Assembly: GCA_036387415.1 (NCBI GenBank)
Contig: DASVTU010000022.1
Location: forward strand, 62,001-126,000
Length of the DNA stretch: 64,000 nucleotides
Source of the DNA: DASVTU01 sp036387415
GTDB taxonomy: Bacteria; Acidobacteriota; Blastocatellia; Pyrinomonadales; Pyrinomonadaceae
Reading direction: 5' to 3'
Part shown: one piece after another, positions 8,552 to 17,451 of the stretch
Layout of the letters: every line of letters begins with the position of its first letter
How positions within the stretch are numbered: the first letter of the stretch is position 1
Program-made: the position numbers and the translations under genes
Notes under the pieces: generated by a model
What the model saw: only the letters and a program-made list of their open reading frames with translations
What the model was told of the DNA's origin: nothing
The model's database searches: none

Positions 8552-9943
8552 TTGAGAACGAAAATCTCCATCGTGAATCGGTTTTGGATGAGCGCGACGC
8601 TCGTCCTGCTTGTCGTTTGGGTCGGCGCGTCGGCAGCAGTAGCGCAGGAGGGCGAGGGCGTCGCCGCGCGCGTCGAACGAGCGTTGGTGCTCATTCGTGA
8701 AAATCGCGTCGCGGAGGCCGAACAGCAGTTATCATCCGTCTTGAAAGTTGCGCCGAACGAAGCGTCGGCGCTCAATCTGTTGGGCGCGATTCGCGCGCAG
8801 CAGGCGAGATTCGGCGAAGCCGAGACGCTTTTTGCGCGCGCCGTGCGGAGCGACCCGCAGTTTGTCGGCGCGCACATGAATCTCGCCTATCTCTATTTGC
8901 TCAAGGGCTTGCCGGAGAAGACCGTCGCCGAACTCAAGGAGGTGGTTCGTCTCGACCCGAACCATGCGGAGGCGACGTATAAACTCGCGCGGTTATTACT
9001 CTCTCAGAATCGCGTGGACGAGTGCATCGGCTTCGTCGAAAAGGTGAAGCAATCACAGACCGTTCCGGCGGCGTTGCTCGTCGTGCTCGGCGACGCCTAT
9101 CGAAGCAGAGGCGATTTCGATAAGGCGGAAGCAAACTATCTGCTCGCGCTCGACGCGCAGAGTAATAACACGGACGCGTCGCTTGGCTTGGCGGAGGTCG
9201 CGCGTTCGCGCGGCGACGCGCGAAACGTTTCGCTCTATCTGGCGCGCGCCAAAAATAGCGCAGTCGCTTCGCCGGAGCTTCTTTACAAGTACGCTCTCGT
9301 CGCGCTCGGTTCCGGTCTCTACGAGGAGGCGAACGTGGCGCTCCTGAGCGCGGTCGAACATCGACCCGACGAGCCTTCTTTCCTTCTCGCTCTCGGTGCG
9401 ACGTGGCTCAAGAAGCCCGACCTCATCGAAGCCGAACGTGTCTTTCGCCGTTTCCTCAAACTGCTGCCCGACGACGCGCGCGGGCAGATGTATCTCGGCT
9501 ATGTCTTGTTGAAGCAGAAGAAATACGCGGAAGCGCGCGAGTGGCTTGAGCGGAGCGTCAAGACGGATACCAGCATGCCCGAAGCCTTCTATTATCTGGC
9601 GCTCATCGCGCAGGAACAGAACGAAGACGCGCGTGCCGTAGAACTTCTTGAGAAGGTCGTCGGTCGTCTGCCCGCGTACACGCACGCTCACGTCGCGCTC
9701 GGCGCGAGTTACATGAAGATGAAGAATTACGTCCGCGCGCGTGAGTCGCTTGAGTTAGCCGTGCGTCTGAATCCCGAAGAACCGAAGGCGCATTACAACC
9801 TTGCGATGTTGTTCGCACGACTCAAAGACCAGCAGCGTTCGCAGGAACACATGCGAATCGTCGAGCGACTCAAGAACCGCAACGCGGCGACGGCTCAAGA
9901 CACCGACGCTCCTGCGCACACCGTAAGCCCTAATCCGCTCTAG
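8552..9943 (+). CDS. Secreted TPR-repeat protein
   Basis: 463 aa from a TTG start; MRTKISIVNRFWMSATLVLLVVW...AVAQ gives a normal signal peptide. A shorter start at ATG 8588 would lose the basic N-region. The body consists of about ten TPR units (residues ~35-440), including ALNLLGAIRAQQARFGEAE and HAHVALGASYMKMKNYVRA. No catalytic motif is seen. It follows the CRTAC1 gene by 56 bases and precedes a small unknown gene and a second CRTAC1 gene, repeating the TPR-CRTAC1 order. The role is probably scaffolding in the envelope; no substrate can be assigned. Confidence 0.8.
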   Translation: MRTKISIVNRFWMSATLVLLVVWVGASAAVAQEGEGVAARVERALVLIRENRVAEAEQQLSSVLKVAPNEASALNLLGAIRAQQARFGEAETLFARAVRSDPQFVGAHMNLAYLYLLKGLPEKTVAELKEVVRLDPNHAEATYKLARLLLSQNRVDECIGFVEKVKQSQTVPAALLVVLGDAYRSRGDFDKAEANYLLALDAQSNNTDASLGLAEVARSRGDARNVSLYLARAKNSAVASPELLYKYALVALGSGLYEEANVALLSAVEHRPDEPSFLLALGATWLKKPDLIEAERVFRRFLKLLPDDARGQMYLGYVLLKQKKYAEAREWLERSVKTDTSMPEAFYYLALIAQEQNEDARAVELLEKVVGRLPAYTHAHVALGASYMKMKNYVRARESLELAVRLNPEEPKAHYNLAMLFARLKDQQRSQEHMRIVERLKNRNAATAQDTDAPAHTVSPNPL

Positions 9944-9962
9944 GTCGCCAATGGAGGTAAAG

Positions 9963-10550
9963 ATGAGATTTTCCATGACGAGGTTTTGCATGGCTGCTCT
10001 GTTTGTCTTTTGCTGGATGCAGGTCGATGTGACAGCGCAAATTAAAATTCCTTATGAACTAAAAGCGGATGAGGCGGTCGTGGTAACAAAGACGGACGAC
10101 AAGAGATGGCCTGCCAAGTTTAATTTCGATAGGCGTTTCCTTGTTTCTATTAACCGTGCCATCCCCAACGCGACGGCTATCAAGGACGAGCTTGTTAATC
10201 TCCTTGCCAACAACGGGACGCTCGACGACATTCTGTTTGACTGGTTCGGCTCGGAGCAACCTGAGTCTGTCGAACTGAGAATCGGCAGTCGTGTGCCGGT
10301 TGAGACTGCACAGGCTGTTATCAAAGTTCTCTCTCGACAGGAGAAGCTTCCGGTCAGAGTATTAGTCAGCGAAGACGACACACTGGTTGAAGAGAATCAC
10401 CGCTACTTCTTCGGTTACACTCAAAGGATTACAATCGGCAGTTTGATTAAAAGCAAAAAGAAACCGTTAAGCAGAGAGATGATGGATGCCCTTCTCAGGG
10501 AAGGAATAACGCAAAAGGAATTCCTGAAAATCTTGTCGGATGCAAAGTGA
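9963..10550 (+). CDS. Secreted protein of unknown function
   Basis: 195 aa. ATG 9963 is preferred because GGAGG sits 5 bases upstream; an in-frame ATG at 9951 overlaps that site. The N-terminus MRFSMTRFCMAALFVFCWMQVDVTAQ is a signal peptide. The remainder (KIPYELKADEAVVVTKTDDKR...) is soluble and of mixed charge, with a basic C-terminal segment (KSKKKPLSREMMDALLREG). I do not recognise the family. It lies between a TPR and a CRTAC1 gene and is more AT-rich than both, which may mean a different origin. Confidence 0.65.
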   Translation: MRFSMTRFCMAALFVFCWMQVDVTAQIKIPYELKADEAVVVTKTDDKRWPAKFNFDRRFLVSINRAIPNATAIKDELVNLLANNGTLDDILFDWFGSEQPESVELRIGSRVPVETAQAVIKVLSRQEKLPVRVLVSEDDTLVEENHRYFFGYTQRITIGSLIKSKKKPLSREMMDALLREGITQKEFLKILSDAK

Positions 10551-10601
10551 AGCGTAGGTTTGGAGAAAGCCACTGCTCTCGATAGGGGATTCCGGTAAGT
10601 T

Positions 10602-12368
10602 ATGATGCTCGCGCTGGTTCTCGTTCTCGCTCTCAACCTCCTGTCAAACTCCCACGCCCAACAGACGGTGGCGATGGCGACGGCGAAGCCCTCCGACCGA
10701 CAGAAACCCTCCGACCGACAGAAAACCTCCACGCAACAAGCGACGGCGAAGCCGACGGTCAGGTTTGAGGAAGTCGCGGCTAAATCGAGCGGCATCGTTT
10801 GGGTTCACCATAACGCGATGTCGCAGGAGCGTTACTTACCGGAGACGATTGGCGCGGGTTGCGCCTTCTTCGATTTCGACAACGACGGTTGGATGGACAT
10901 CTATCTAGTCAACAGCGGCGCGTCGGATTTCTACACGCCCAAGCAGCCGCTCAAGAATGCGCTCTACCGCAACAATCGCGACTCGACGTTTACAGATGTG
11001 ACGGACAAGGCGGGCGTGGCGGGCGAAAGATTCGGCATGGGAGCGGCAGCGGGCGATTACGACGGGGACGGCTTCGCAGACCTTTACGTGACGAACTACG
11101 GTCGCAACATCCTCTATCGCAACAACGGTAACGGCACATTCACAGACATGACGGAGCGAGCGGGCGTCGCCGCCGCGTCGGGTTGGTCAACCTCCTCCGT
11201 CTGGTTCGACTACGACGCCGACGGCAAGCTCGACCTATTCGTCGCCAGTTTTATTTCCTACGACAAGACGCAGTCCGCCCTGTGTCCCGCAGACGCCGAG
11301 GGGCGTCGGCAATATTGCGTCCCGCGCATCTTCAAGCCCACGCCGAGTCGTCTCTTTCGCAACAAAGGCGACGGCACTTTCGCCGACGTGAGCCGCGACT
11401 CCGGCATCGCCGCCGCGCTCGGAAAGGCGTTCGGCGCGGTCGCCACCGACGTGAACAACGACGGCCTCGCAGACCTCTTTGTGGCGAACGACACGGTGGC
11501 GAACTTCCTGTTTCTCAATCGTGGCGGAGGGAAGTTCGATGAGATTGGCCTCGCGGCGGGCGTGGCTTACGGCGAGATGGGCAACGCGCGTTCGGGCATG
11601 GGCGTCGATGCTTCGGACTTCGACGCCGATGGCTGGCAAGACCTCTTCGTCGCCAATATAGACCACGAATTTTTCAGTCTCTACCATAACCAGCACGACC
11701 TCACCTTCAACGACGCGCCCGGCGAGATTGCTCCCGCGACGCAATTCTTGAGCGGTTGGGGCTTGAAGTTTTTCGACTACGACAACGACGGCGACCCAGA
11801 CCTCCTGCTCGCCAATGGTCATCCAGAAGATTTGGTCGAGATGCGGACGGCGCGCGTCAAATACAGGGAGCCGCTCCTGCTGTTCGAGAATACCGGACGC
11901 GCTTTCAAAAACGTCAGCGCGCAGTCAGGCGCGGTCTTCGGGAGAGATTTTTCGGCGCGCGGCCTCGCCGTCGGCGACTACGACAACGACGGCGACACGG
12001 ACGTGCTCGCCTCCAACAACGGCGAAGCACCACTCCTCTTACGCAACACGGGCAGCAACCGCAATAACTGGCTCGGCCTCCAACTCGTCGCCACCCGCAG
12101 CAACCCTTCCGCCGTCGGCTCAGTTCTGACATGGCAGGCGGGCGGCGTCCGTCGGAGTCGCTTAAAAACTGGAGGCGGAAGCTATCTCGCCTCCCACGAC
12201 CCGCGCGAAATCCTCGGTCTCGGTCGCGCCGCCCGCATCGACAGCCTCGAAATTCGTTGGCCGAGCGGCAAGATAGACAAACTCTCAAACCTGCCCGTCA
12301 ACACTTACGTCAAAATAATCGAAGGCATTGGACTCGCCCCGAAGAAGCAAGCAGGCAGTAAGCAGTAA
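10602..12368 (+). CDS. CRTAC1-family FG-GAP/ASPIC-UnbV protein
   Basis: 588 aa with a signal peptide (MMLALVLVLALNLLSNSHAQ). A low-complexity linker with a duplicated KPSDRQ unit follows, then VRFEEVAAKSSGIVWVHHN and a run of FG-GAP/VCBS repeats (FFDFDNDGWMDIYLVNSG, GDYDGDGFADLYVTNYG, FDYDADGKLDLFVASF) over residues ~75-470. An ASPIC/UnbV domain is at ~490-575 (GRAARIDSLEIRWPSGKID). It is predicted to be secreted and calcium-binding; its biochemical role is unknown. The last residues (KKQAGSKQ) come from the left arm of the heptamer hairpin that separates this gene from the convergent GH18 gene. Confidence 0.85.
   Translation: MMLALVLVLALNLLSNSHAQQTVAMATAKPSDRQKPSDRQKTSTQQATAKPTVRFEEVAAKSSGIVWVHHNAMSQERYLPETIGAGCAFFDFDNDGWMDIYLVNSGASDFYTPKQPLKNALYRNNRDSTFTDVTDKAGVAGERFGMGAAAGDYDGDGFADLYVTNYGRNILYRNNGNGTFTDMTERAGVAAASGWSTSSVWFDYDADGKLDLFVASFISYDKTQSALCPADAEGRRQYCVPRIFKPTPSRLFRNKGDGTFADVSRDSGIAAALGKAFGAVATDVNNDGLADLFVANDTVANFLFLNRGGGKFDEIGLAAGVAYGEMGNARSGMGVDASDFDADGWQDLFVANIDHEFFSLYHNQHDLTFNDAPGEIAPATQFLSGWGLKFFDYDNDGDPDLLLANGHPEDLVEMRTARVKYREPLLLFENTGRAFKNVSAQSGAVFGRDFSARGLAVGDYDNDGDTDVLASNNGEAPLLLRNTGSNRNNWLGLQLVATRSNPSAVGSVLTWQAGGVRRSRLKTGGGSYLASHDPREILGLGRAARIDSLEIRWPSGKIDKLSNLPVNTYVKIIEGIGLAPKKQAGSKQ
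10689..10724. repeat. Perfect 18-base tandem duplication in the CRTAC1 linker
   Basis: CCCTCCGACCGACAGAAA occurs twice head to tail (10689-10706 and 10707-10724). It is in frame and duplicates six residues of the post-signal linker, as expected from replication slippage. Confidence 0.85.
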
Positions 12369-12430
12369 GGCGAACATACAAACGTCTTGACTGATTTTAC
12401 CGCTCACTGCTTACTGCTCACTACTTACTT
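12352..12430. repeat. Heptamer hairpin between convergent genes (element B)
   Basis: GCAGTAA units on the left (12355-12369) pair with TTACTGC/TCACTGC-type units on the right (12403-12430). The unit length is 7. The hairpin spans the stop codon of the CRTAC1 gene and ends just before the GH18 stop, so it may act as a bidirectional terminator. Confidence 0.7.
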
Positions 12431-12435
12431 CCTAT

Positions 12436-13509
12436 TCAATTCTGGCGAAGCGGCGGCATCGGGATAGGGATGCTGTAGGTCTTGCCGCCGAGTCCGACGC
12501 CGCCCTCGCAGGTGTTGGGCGGTGTCGTGCAGATGCGACGCGTGGATGGACATTCCGACGCCCAGAACATGTAGCCGAGCATGCCGTTAGTCGTCCCCGT
12601 TTTGGTCGCCACCGTTTGCACGTAGTTGCCTGTGCTGTTCTGTAGAGAGGCGCTGAAGTTGGTGCATTCGGGCGCGGGGCTTTGTCCGGTCACGATGTAG
12701 AGTCCGCCCGTGAACTTGGCGGCGGCGAGAGGCGGAATCGGCGGGTCATACTGCGATTTGCCGTCGATGTGTTCCTGCCAGTTGGCTTGCGCGGTAGACG
12801 CATTAGTGGGTTGGCGGCTTGGAACCATCGCGTTGGCGTAGTCGAGCACGGGCGTCGTGGTGTTGAGCCAATCGGCGGTGGCCTTGCGGGTCAGGGCGAT
12901 GAGCCAACGGTCTCCGGCGGCGAGGTCGATGGTCAAACGCGCGGCGTGGTTGTTTCCCGTCGCGTCGTAGGGCAACTGCGAGCGATAGGCGTTGATGAAG
13001 GCTTGCAGTCCGGCGAGGTTGGGGCTGGTGTTCTCCTCGTAGTCGATTTCAATCCCGACGCCCAAACTCTGTGCGACGGCGGCGGCGTTCAAGCCAAACT
13101 GCGTCGGATTGGTTGCCAGAGCTTGATTCCACGCGTCCGTGTAAGTAATGCCGCCGATGGAGAGCATCACACGGATGTTGCGGCTCTTGAAATAGTTGAC
13201 CACCTCCTGCGTCATGCCTCTCGGCACGCCGTTCAGTGTTTGCGAGTCGGTCGTCTTGTTCAGCAACTTCAACGGCTGAACGAAACTAAGCACCACCAGA
13301 TTCACCGACGGAACTCCGTCGCCACGGTCTATGAGCCAACGGTTCTTCTGGTCGAACTCCGTCATGCTTCGCACGCTCGCCCACGTACAGGCATCGTTGC
13401 CGCAATGCCATGTGCCGTAGACGGAGATGGGAGTGGCCGACGTATCGGCGGATGAAACGGCAAATAACGCCGCCGTGAGAATGCTCACAAACACCATCTT
13501 TCTTAACAT
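12436..13509 (-). CDS. Secreted GH18 chitinase / endo-beta-N-acetylglucosaminidase-like protein
   Basis: 357 aa with a signal peptide (MLRKMVFVSILTAALFAVSSA). It has GH18 landmarks: a strand-3 SIGG motif (VMLSIGGITYTDAW, residues ~115-128) and the catalytic strand-4 motif region GVGIEIDYEEN, with the presumed acid Glu at residue 158. The canonical DxxDxDxE is altered to VGIEIDYE: the first Asp is Val and the second is Glu, while the last Asp and the Glu remain. GH18 enzymes cleave beta-1,4-GlcNAc linkages in chitin or N-glycans. AAAAGGAGA lies upstream of the ATG. It follows the GH20 gene by 85 bases on the same strand, so the two probably act in sequence on GlcNAc polymers. Confidence 0.72.
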   Translation of the reverse strand: MLRKMVFVSILTAALFAVSSADTSATPISVYGTWHCGNDACTWASVRSMTEFDQKNRWLIDRGDGVPSVNLVVLSFVQPLKLLNKTTDSQTLNGVPRGMTQEVVNYFKSRNIRVMLSIGGITYTDAWNQALATNPTQFGLNAAAVAQSLGVGIEIDYEENTSPNLAGLQAFINAYRSQLPYDATGNNHAARLTIDLAAGDRWLIALTRKATADWLNTTTPVLDYANAMVPSRQPTNASTAQANWQEHIDGKSQYDPPIPPLAAAKFTGGLYIVTGQSPAPECTNFSASLQNSTGNYVQTVATKTGTTNGMLGYMFWASECPSTRRICTTPPNTCEGGVGLGGKTYSIPIPMPPLRQN

Positions 13510-13594
13510 ACGAGGTCTCCTTTTCTTTTCGATTGGTGAGGCGGAGCGAGTCGCGCGAGATACGCCATCTCAAGGCGCACTCGCCCCGTCGTTT

Positions 13595-15757
13595 CTATTT
13601 GCCGGGTTGCTTTGCGGGCGGCGCGGCCAGCGTCTTGACTTGCGCTCGCCATTCCGCCGCTGTCATCTGTCGCAGGCGCGGCTGCTCGGAGGCTGCGACG
13701 ACGAGTTGCCTGACGCTCGAAATGACGACGAACTCTAGAGCGGCTTTCGGTTTAGCGGCCTGTTCGAGCGCGGCGAGTTTGGCATCACGCCATTCGGCGC
13801 TCGGCGCGACGCCCTGCGACAAGTAAGACAACGCTTCGAGTCCCGTCGTCGCAATCTCCGACAAATCCTGCGCGAGCGGCCTCGCTTCATGCAGCGCGGG
13901 CGAGCGGTCAATCAACGCGTTCAAGGCGGGAGCGGCATCGCGCCACTCGGTCAACGCGCGGCGGACGCTTTCGCCGTGCATGCGAAAATGCGGAGCGTCG
14001 GAGAGCATGGCGTCCACCATTGTGTTGAAACGGCGTGCGGCGTCGCTGTCGGGACGCGCCGCGTCGATGAGTCCCGTCAGAGGGCTGAGCATGGTCTGCG
14101 GTCGCTGCTGGTAACGCCTGTATTGCTTAACGGGTTCGACTACCGAGACGAGCGTCTGAAGCGGCGCAATCTCTCTGCCGCGCGCCAGTCGGCGGAGCAT
14201 CATTGCCTGATTCTTTTCGTGCGTCAATCCGAGTTCTTCGAGTTGCATGCTGAGGACGGCGAGACGACGATACATGTCTTCCACGTCCGTCACATGACGC
14301 GGCGACCAGAGACGTTCCGCGATGGCGGCGGTGCGCGGCCAGATGCGCGAGTCGATGGTTTCATGCGTCACCCACTCGCTCCACATCGTCGCTTCGCCGC
14401 CGAGGATGTGAGCGGCTTCCGTCTCGGTCAGTGTCGAGTCGGCGGGCAAGGGGTCGTTTGCATAGTGTTGAGAGGTGGGGAAGATAAGGTCGATGTAGTA
14501 GCCGTTCGAGAGGATACCGTCGTAGCCACGGCGCGCGGCTTCGGCAAGGGCGGCGGAACCGCGCCACGAATGGATGACGACATCCTTCGGGAGGTCGGGT
14601 TGAAAGATTTCGTCCCAACCCATCATGCGCTTGCCGTGTTTTTTGAGGATGACGAGCAGGCGTTGATTGAAATAGGTTTGGAGCGCGTGGTTGTCTTTGA
14701 TGTTCTTTTGTTTCATGAAGGCTTGAATCTGCGGGTTTCTGTCCCACTGTTTGCCTTCGTTCTCGTCGCCGCCGATGTGCAGGTAGGCATCTGGAAAGAG
14801 CGCGGCCATCTCGCCGAAGAAGGTGTCAAGAAACTTGTAGACTTCTTCGCGTGTTGGGTCGAGCGCGGGTTCAAAGATTCCTGCGCGGCGTTCGATGGTG
14901 TACGGCCCCGGCGCGCTGCCGAGTTCGGGATGCCCGACGAGCCAACTCGTCGCATGGCCGGGGAGGTCGAACTCCGGCACGACGCGGATGCCGCGCTCGC
15001 GTGCGTAGGCGATGATTTCGCGCGCCTCGTCCTGCGTGTAGAAGTTGCCGTCGGAACCCATCGTATGGAGCTTCGGAAATTTTTTGCTCTCGATGCGAAA
15101 GCCCTGATCTTCGGTCAGATGCCAGTGGAGAACATTGAGCTTGACGGCGGCCATCGCGTCGATGTTGCGTTTGAGAACCTCCATCGGTTCATAGTGTCTT
15201 GCCACGTCGATGAGCAGTCCGCGCCAGGGGAAACGCGGCTTGTCTTGAATCTCGACGGACGGGATAAAATGGCCTTCGCGGTCGCCGTCGAGCAACTGCA
15301 AGAACGTCTCCAAGCCGCGCAGAGCGCCGATGACCGTCGCGGCTTTGAGCGTCGCCTGTTTGTCAGAGACTTCGAGCGAGTAAGATTCATTCTCATCGAC
15401 CGACGGCACCGTCCGACCTGCGCCCGCGCACTCGACGACGAGCGAAGCGGCTGCTGCGTCGCCCGTCAGCCCGCGCGCAAACTCGACGCCTGTGCGTCCT
15501 TCGAGTCGGCGAGCGGCGCGGTTGATGGCCGCGAGCAGACGGCTATCCTGATGCCCGCGCGTGGCGATGGTGAAAGATTTGTCGATGGCGAGTCTGCCCG
15601 TCTTGAAGCGCACGGAGGCGGGCACGGGCATCAAGTTGTGTTGCGTCGGCGGTTGAGCGTCGGTCGCGGTTGTCGTCGTGGTGGTGGTCGTCTGAGCGCA
15701 GACGTGCGAAACGCAAGACAGGAACAGGATGACGGAAAGATATTTTCTCGCTCTCAT
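13595..15757 (-). CDS. Secreted GH20 beta-N-acetylhexosaminidase
   Basis: 720 aa. Start ATG 15757 (MRARKYLSVILFLSCVSHVCAQ) is preceded by GAGAGGAAG; a longer frame to 15826 would bury this signal peptide. After a Thr-rich linker there is a GH20b N-terminal domain (residues ~40-165). The GH20 TIM barrel follows from FPWRGLLIDVARHYEP, with NVLHWHLTEDQGFRIE and the catalytic pair in LHIGGDENEG (Asp331-Glu332), where Glu is the acid and Asp assists substrate-assisted catalysis. The product is released GlcNAc or GalNAc. The C-terminal ~180 residues are helical and not recognised. It neighbours GH18, two phosphoglucosamine mutases and an HGSNAT-like protein, pointing to amino-sugar turnover. Confidence 0.9.
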   Translation of the reverse strand: MRARKYLSVILFLSCVSHVCAQTTTTTTTTATDAQPPTQHNLMPVPASVRFKTGRLAIDKSFTIATRGHQDSRLLAAINRAARRLEGRTGVEFARGLTGDAAAASLVVECAGAGRTVPSVDENESYSLEVSDKQATLKAATVIGALRGLETFLQLLDGDREGHFIPSVEIQDKPRFPWRGLLIDVARHYEPMEVLKRNIDAMAAVKLNVLHWHLTEDQGFRIESKKFPKLHTMGSDGNFYTQDEAREIIAYARERGIRVVPEFDLPGHATSWLVGHPELGSAPGPYTIERRAGIFEPALDPTREEVYKFLDTFFGEMAALFPDAYLHIGGDENEGKQWDRNPQIQAFMKQKNIKDNHALQTYFNQRLLVILKKHGKRMMGWDEIFQPDLPKDVVIHSWRGSAALAEAARRGYDGILSNGYYIDLIFPTSQHYANDPLPADSTLTETEAAHILGGEATMWSEWVTHETIDSRIWPRTAAIAERLWSPRHVTDVEDMYRRLAVLSMQLEELGLTHEKNQAMMLRRLARGREIAPLQTLVSVVEPVKQYRRYQQRPQTMLSPLTGLIDAARPDSDAARRFNTMVDAMLSDAPHFRMHGESVRRALTEWRDAAPALNALIDRSPALHEARPLAQDLSEIATTGLEALSYLSQGVAPSAEWRDAKLAALEQAAKPKAALEFVVISSVRQLVVAASEQPRLRQMTAAEWRAQVKTLAAPPAKQPGK

Positions 15758-16032
15758 ATGCTTCCTCTCGGAACCTGATGGTTTGTGTCGAACTCGATTT
15801 ATTTTAGCGGAGACGACGGACGGCAAGATAACTGTGCTTTGTGATATTCGCCCAAAAGGCCGCCCGCGCGGCGTATGTTACGGTGTAAAACTTCGTAGGT
15901 AACAGGATTAACGGCGACACGCGCGCACCTGTTCGACTAAAGTGGTCGCTTCAGGGGCGCGAATTCACAGCAACGGCGGCGGCGAGTTTTCCGCTCGACG
16001 CGCCACGCCCGCCAGACGGTCTCCATCTACGA

Positions 16033-17382
16033 ATGATGAACTCTCTCAAGATTGGCATCAGCGGAGTGCGCGGCGTGGTGGGCGAAACTTTCACGCCGGA
16101 ACTGGCGGTGAGTTTCGCGGAAGCCTTCGGCACGTATCTCGACGCGGGGCGCATCCTCATCTGCCGCGACACGCGTTCGTCCGCGCCGATGGTGCGTTCC
16201 GCCGTGCTCGCAGGGCTGCTCGCTGCGGGTTGCGAAGTGATTGACCTCGGCATCTGCCCGACGCCGAGCCTCCAACTCGCCGTCCCGTGGCTCAAGGCCG
16301 ACGGCGGCATCTCAATCACGGCGGGTCACAACCCCGAACCCTGGAACGCGCTCAAGTTTGTGCGCGCCGACGGCCTCTACCTCAACACCATGCAGGCCGA
16401 CGAATTGCTCGACATCTTTCATCAAGCCGAATTCTCCAAAGCCACTTGGGAACGGATTCAAACACGCATCGCATACGACGACGCCATCGCGCACCATCTC
16501 GACATCCTCACGCGCGCCTTCGACACCGAAGCCATCCGACGCCGACGATTGACCGTCGCCGTCGATTGCTGCAACAGTTCGTGCGCGCTCCTGTCGCCGC
16601 GCTGGCTCGCCGCGCTCGGTTGCGACGTGCTCGCCGTCAACGACGACCCCGCCGCGCCGTTTCCACACAGCCCTGAGCCGACGCCGCAGACGATGGCGCA
16701 ACTGCGCGCCGTCGTCCGAGCCGGACGCGCCGACATCGGCTTCGCGCACGACGCCGACGGCGAACGTCTCGGCATCGTCACCGAACAGGGCGAGACGCTG
16801 CCAGAAGAAGCCACGCTCGCCATCGCCTGCGAGATTCAACTGCGACGCGAGACGGGCGCGGTCGTCACCAACATCTCAACCACCGGAGCCATCGAACGGA
16901 TAGCCGCGCGCCACGGCGCAACTGTCGTCCGCACGCCCGTCGGGCAGGCGTTCATCTCCGAAGCGATGATTGAGAATCGCGCCGTCGTCGGCGGCGAAGG
17001 CAGCGGCGGCGTCATCGTCCCGCGCGTGCAGTGGACGCACGACAGCGCGGGCACCGTCGGCCTCATTCTCGAACACCTCGCGCACACGCGTCAGCCCGTC
17101 TCCGAACTCGCCGCCGCGCTCCCGCGCTTCCACATGCACAAGCACAACATGTCCGTCGAGCCGAACCGCATCTATTCTCTCCTGCAACGGCTGCACGACG
17201 AACTGGAACGCGACAAAATAGAGTATGACCCGACGGACGGCATCAAAATCTCTTGGCCTGACGGCTGGCTTCACGTCCGCGTCTCCAATACCGAATCCAT
17301 GATTCGCATCATCGCCGAAGCCGAGACCGCGCCGCGCGCACACGAACTGCTCGACTGGGCGCGCGATAGATTGGGGAAGTGA
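16033..17382 (+). CDS. Phosphoglucosamine mutase homologue lacking the catalytic serine
   Basis: 449 aa, alpha-D-phosphohexomutase family, all four domains present. It has the N-terminal GISGVRGVVGE, a sugar-binding GEGSGGVIVP (~residue 318) and the C-terminal phosphate-binding VSNTESMIRIIAEAE. The active-site loop reads ITAGHNPEPWN, so the position of the phosphorylated serine in the canonical TASHNP is Gly98. The metal loop is HDADGER (residues 239-245), with Glu in place of the third Asp of DxDxDR. Known family members need the phosphoserine for phosphoryl transfer, so this copy is probably inactive as a mutase or works differently. The intact paralogue is at 18311. It may be a regulator, a phosphosugar-binding protein or an enzyme with a new mechanism. 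Confidence 0.8.
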   Translation: MMNSLKIGISGVRGVVGETFTPELAVSFAEAFGTYLDAGRILICRDTRSSAPMVRSAVLAGLLAAGCEVIDLGICPTPSLQLAVPWLKADGGISITAGHNPEPWNALKFVRADGLYLNTMQADELLDIFHQAEFSKATWERIQTRIAYDDAIAHHLDILTRAFDTEAIRRRRLTVAVDCCNSSCALLSPRWLAALGCDVLAVNDDPAAPFPHSPEPTPQTMAQLRAVVRAGRADIGFAHDADGERLGIVTEQGETLPEEATLAIACEIQLRRETGAVVTNISTTGAIERIAARHGATVVRTPVGQAFISEAMIENRAVVGGEGSGGVIVPRVQWTHDSAGTVGLILEHLAHTRQPVSELAAALPRFHMHKHNMSVEPNRIYSLLQRLHDELERDKIEYDPTDGIKISWPDGWLHVRVSNTESMIRIIAEAETAPRAHELLDWARDRLGK

Positions 17383-17451
17383 GAGGCGTGAAATTTCATA
17401 AGAAGTTCGGCATTCTAAATTCAGATTCTCTTTCGTGGGAGGTAGGGAAAT

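Noticed and set aside
13889..15778. A 629-codon open frame on the plus strand across the GH20 gene
   Set aside because: It is antisense to a clear GH20 enzyme with catalytic residues. Its translation is Arg/Val/Glu-rich with no domain or ribosome-binding site; long antisense frames are expected at this GC content.
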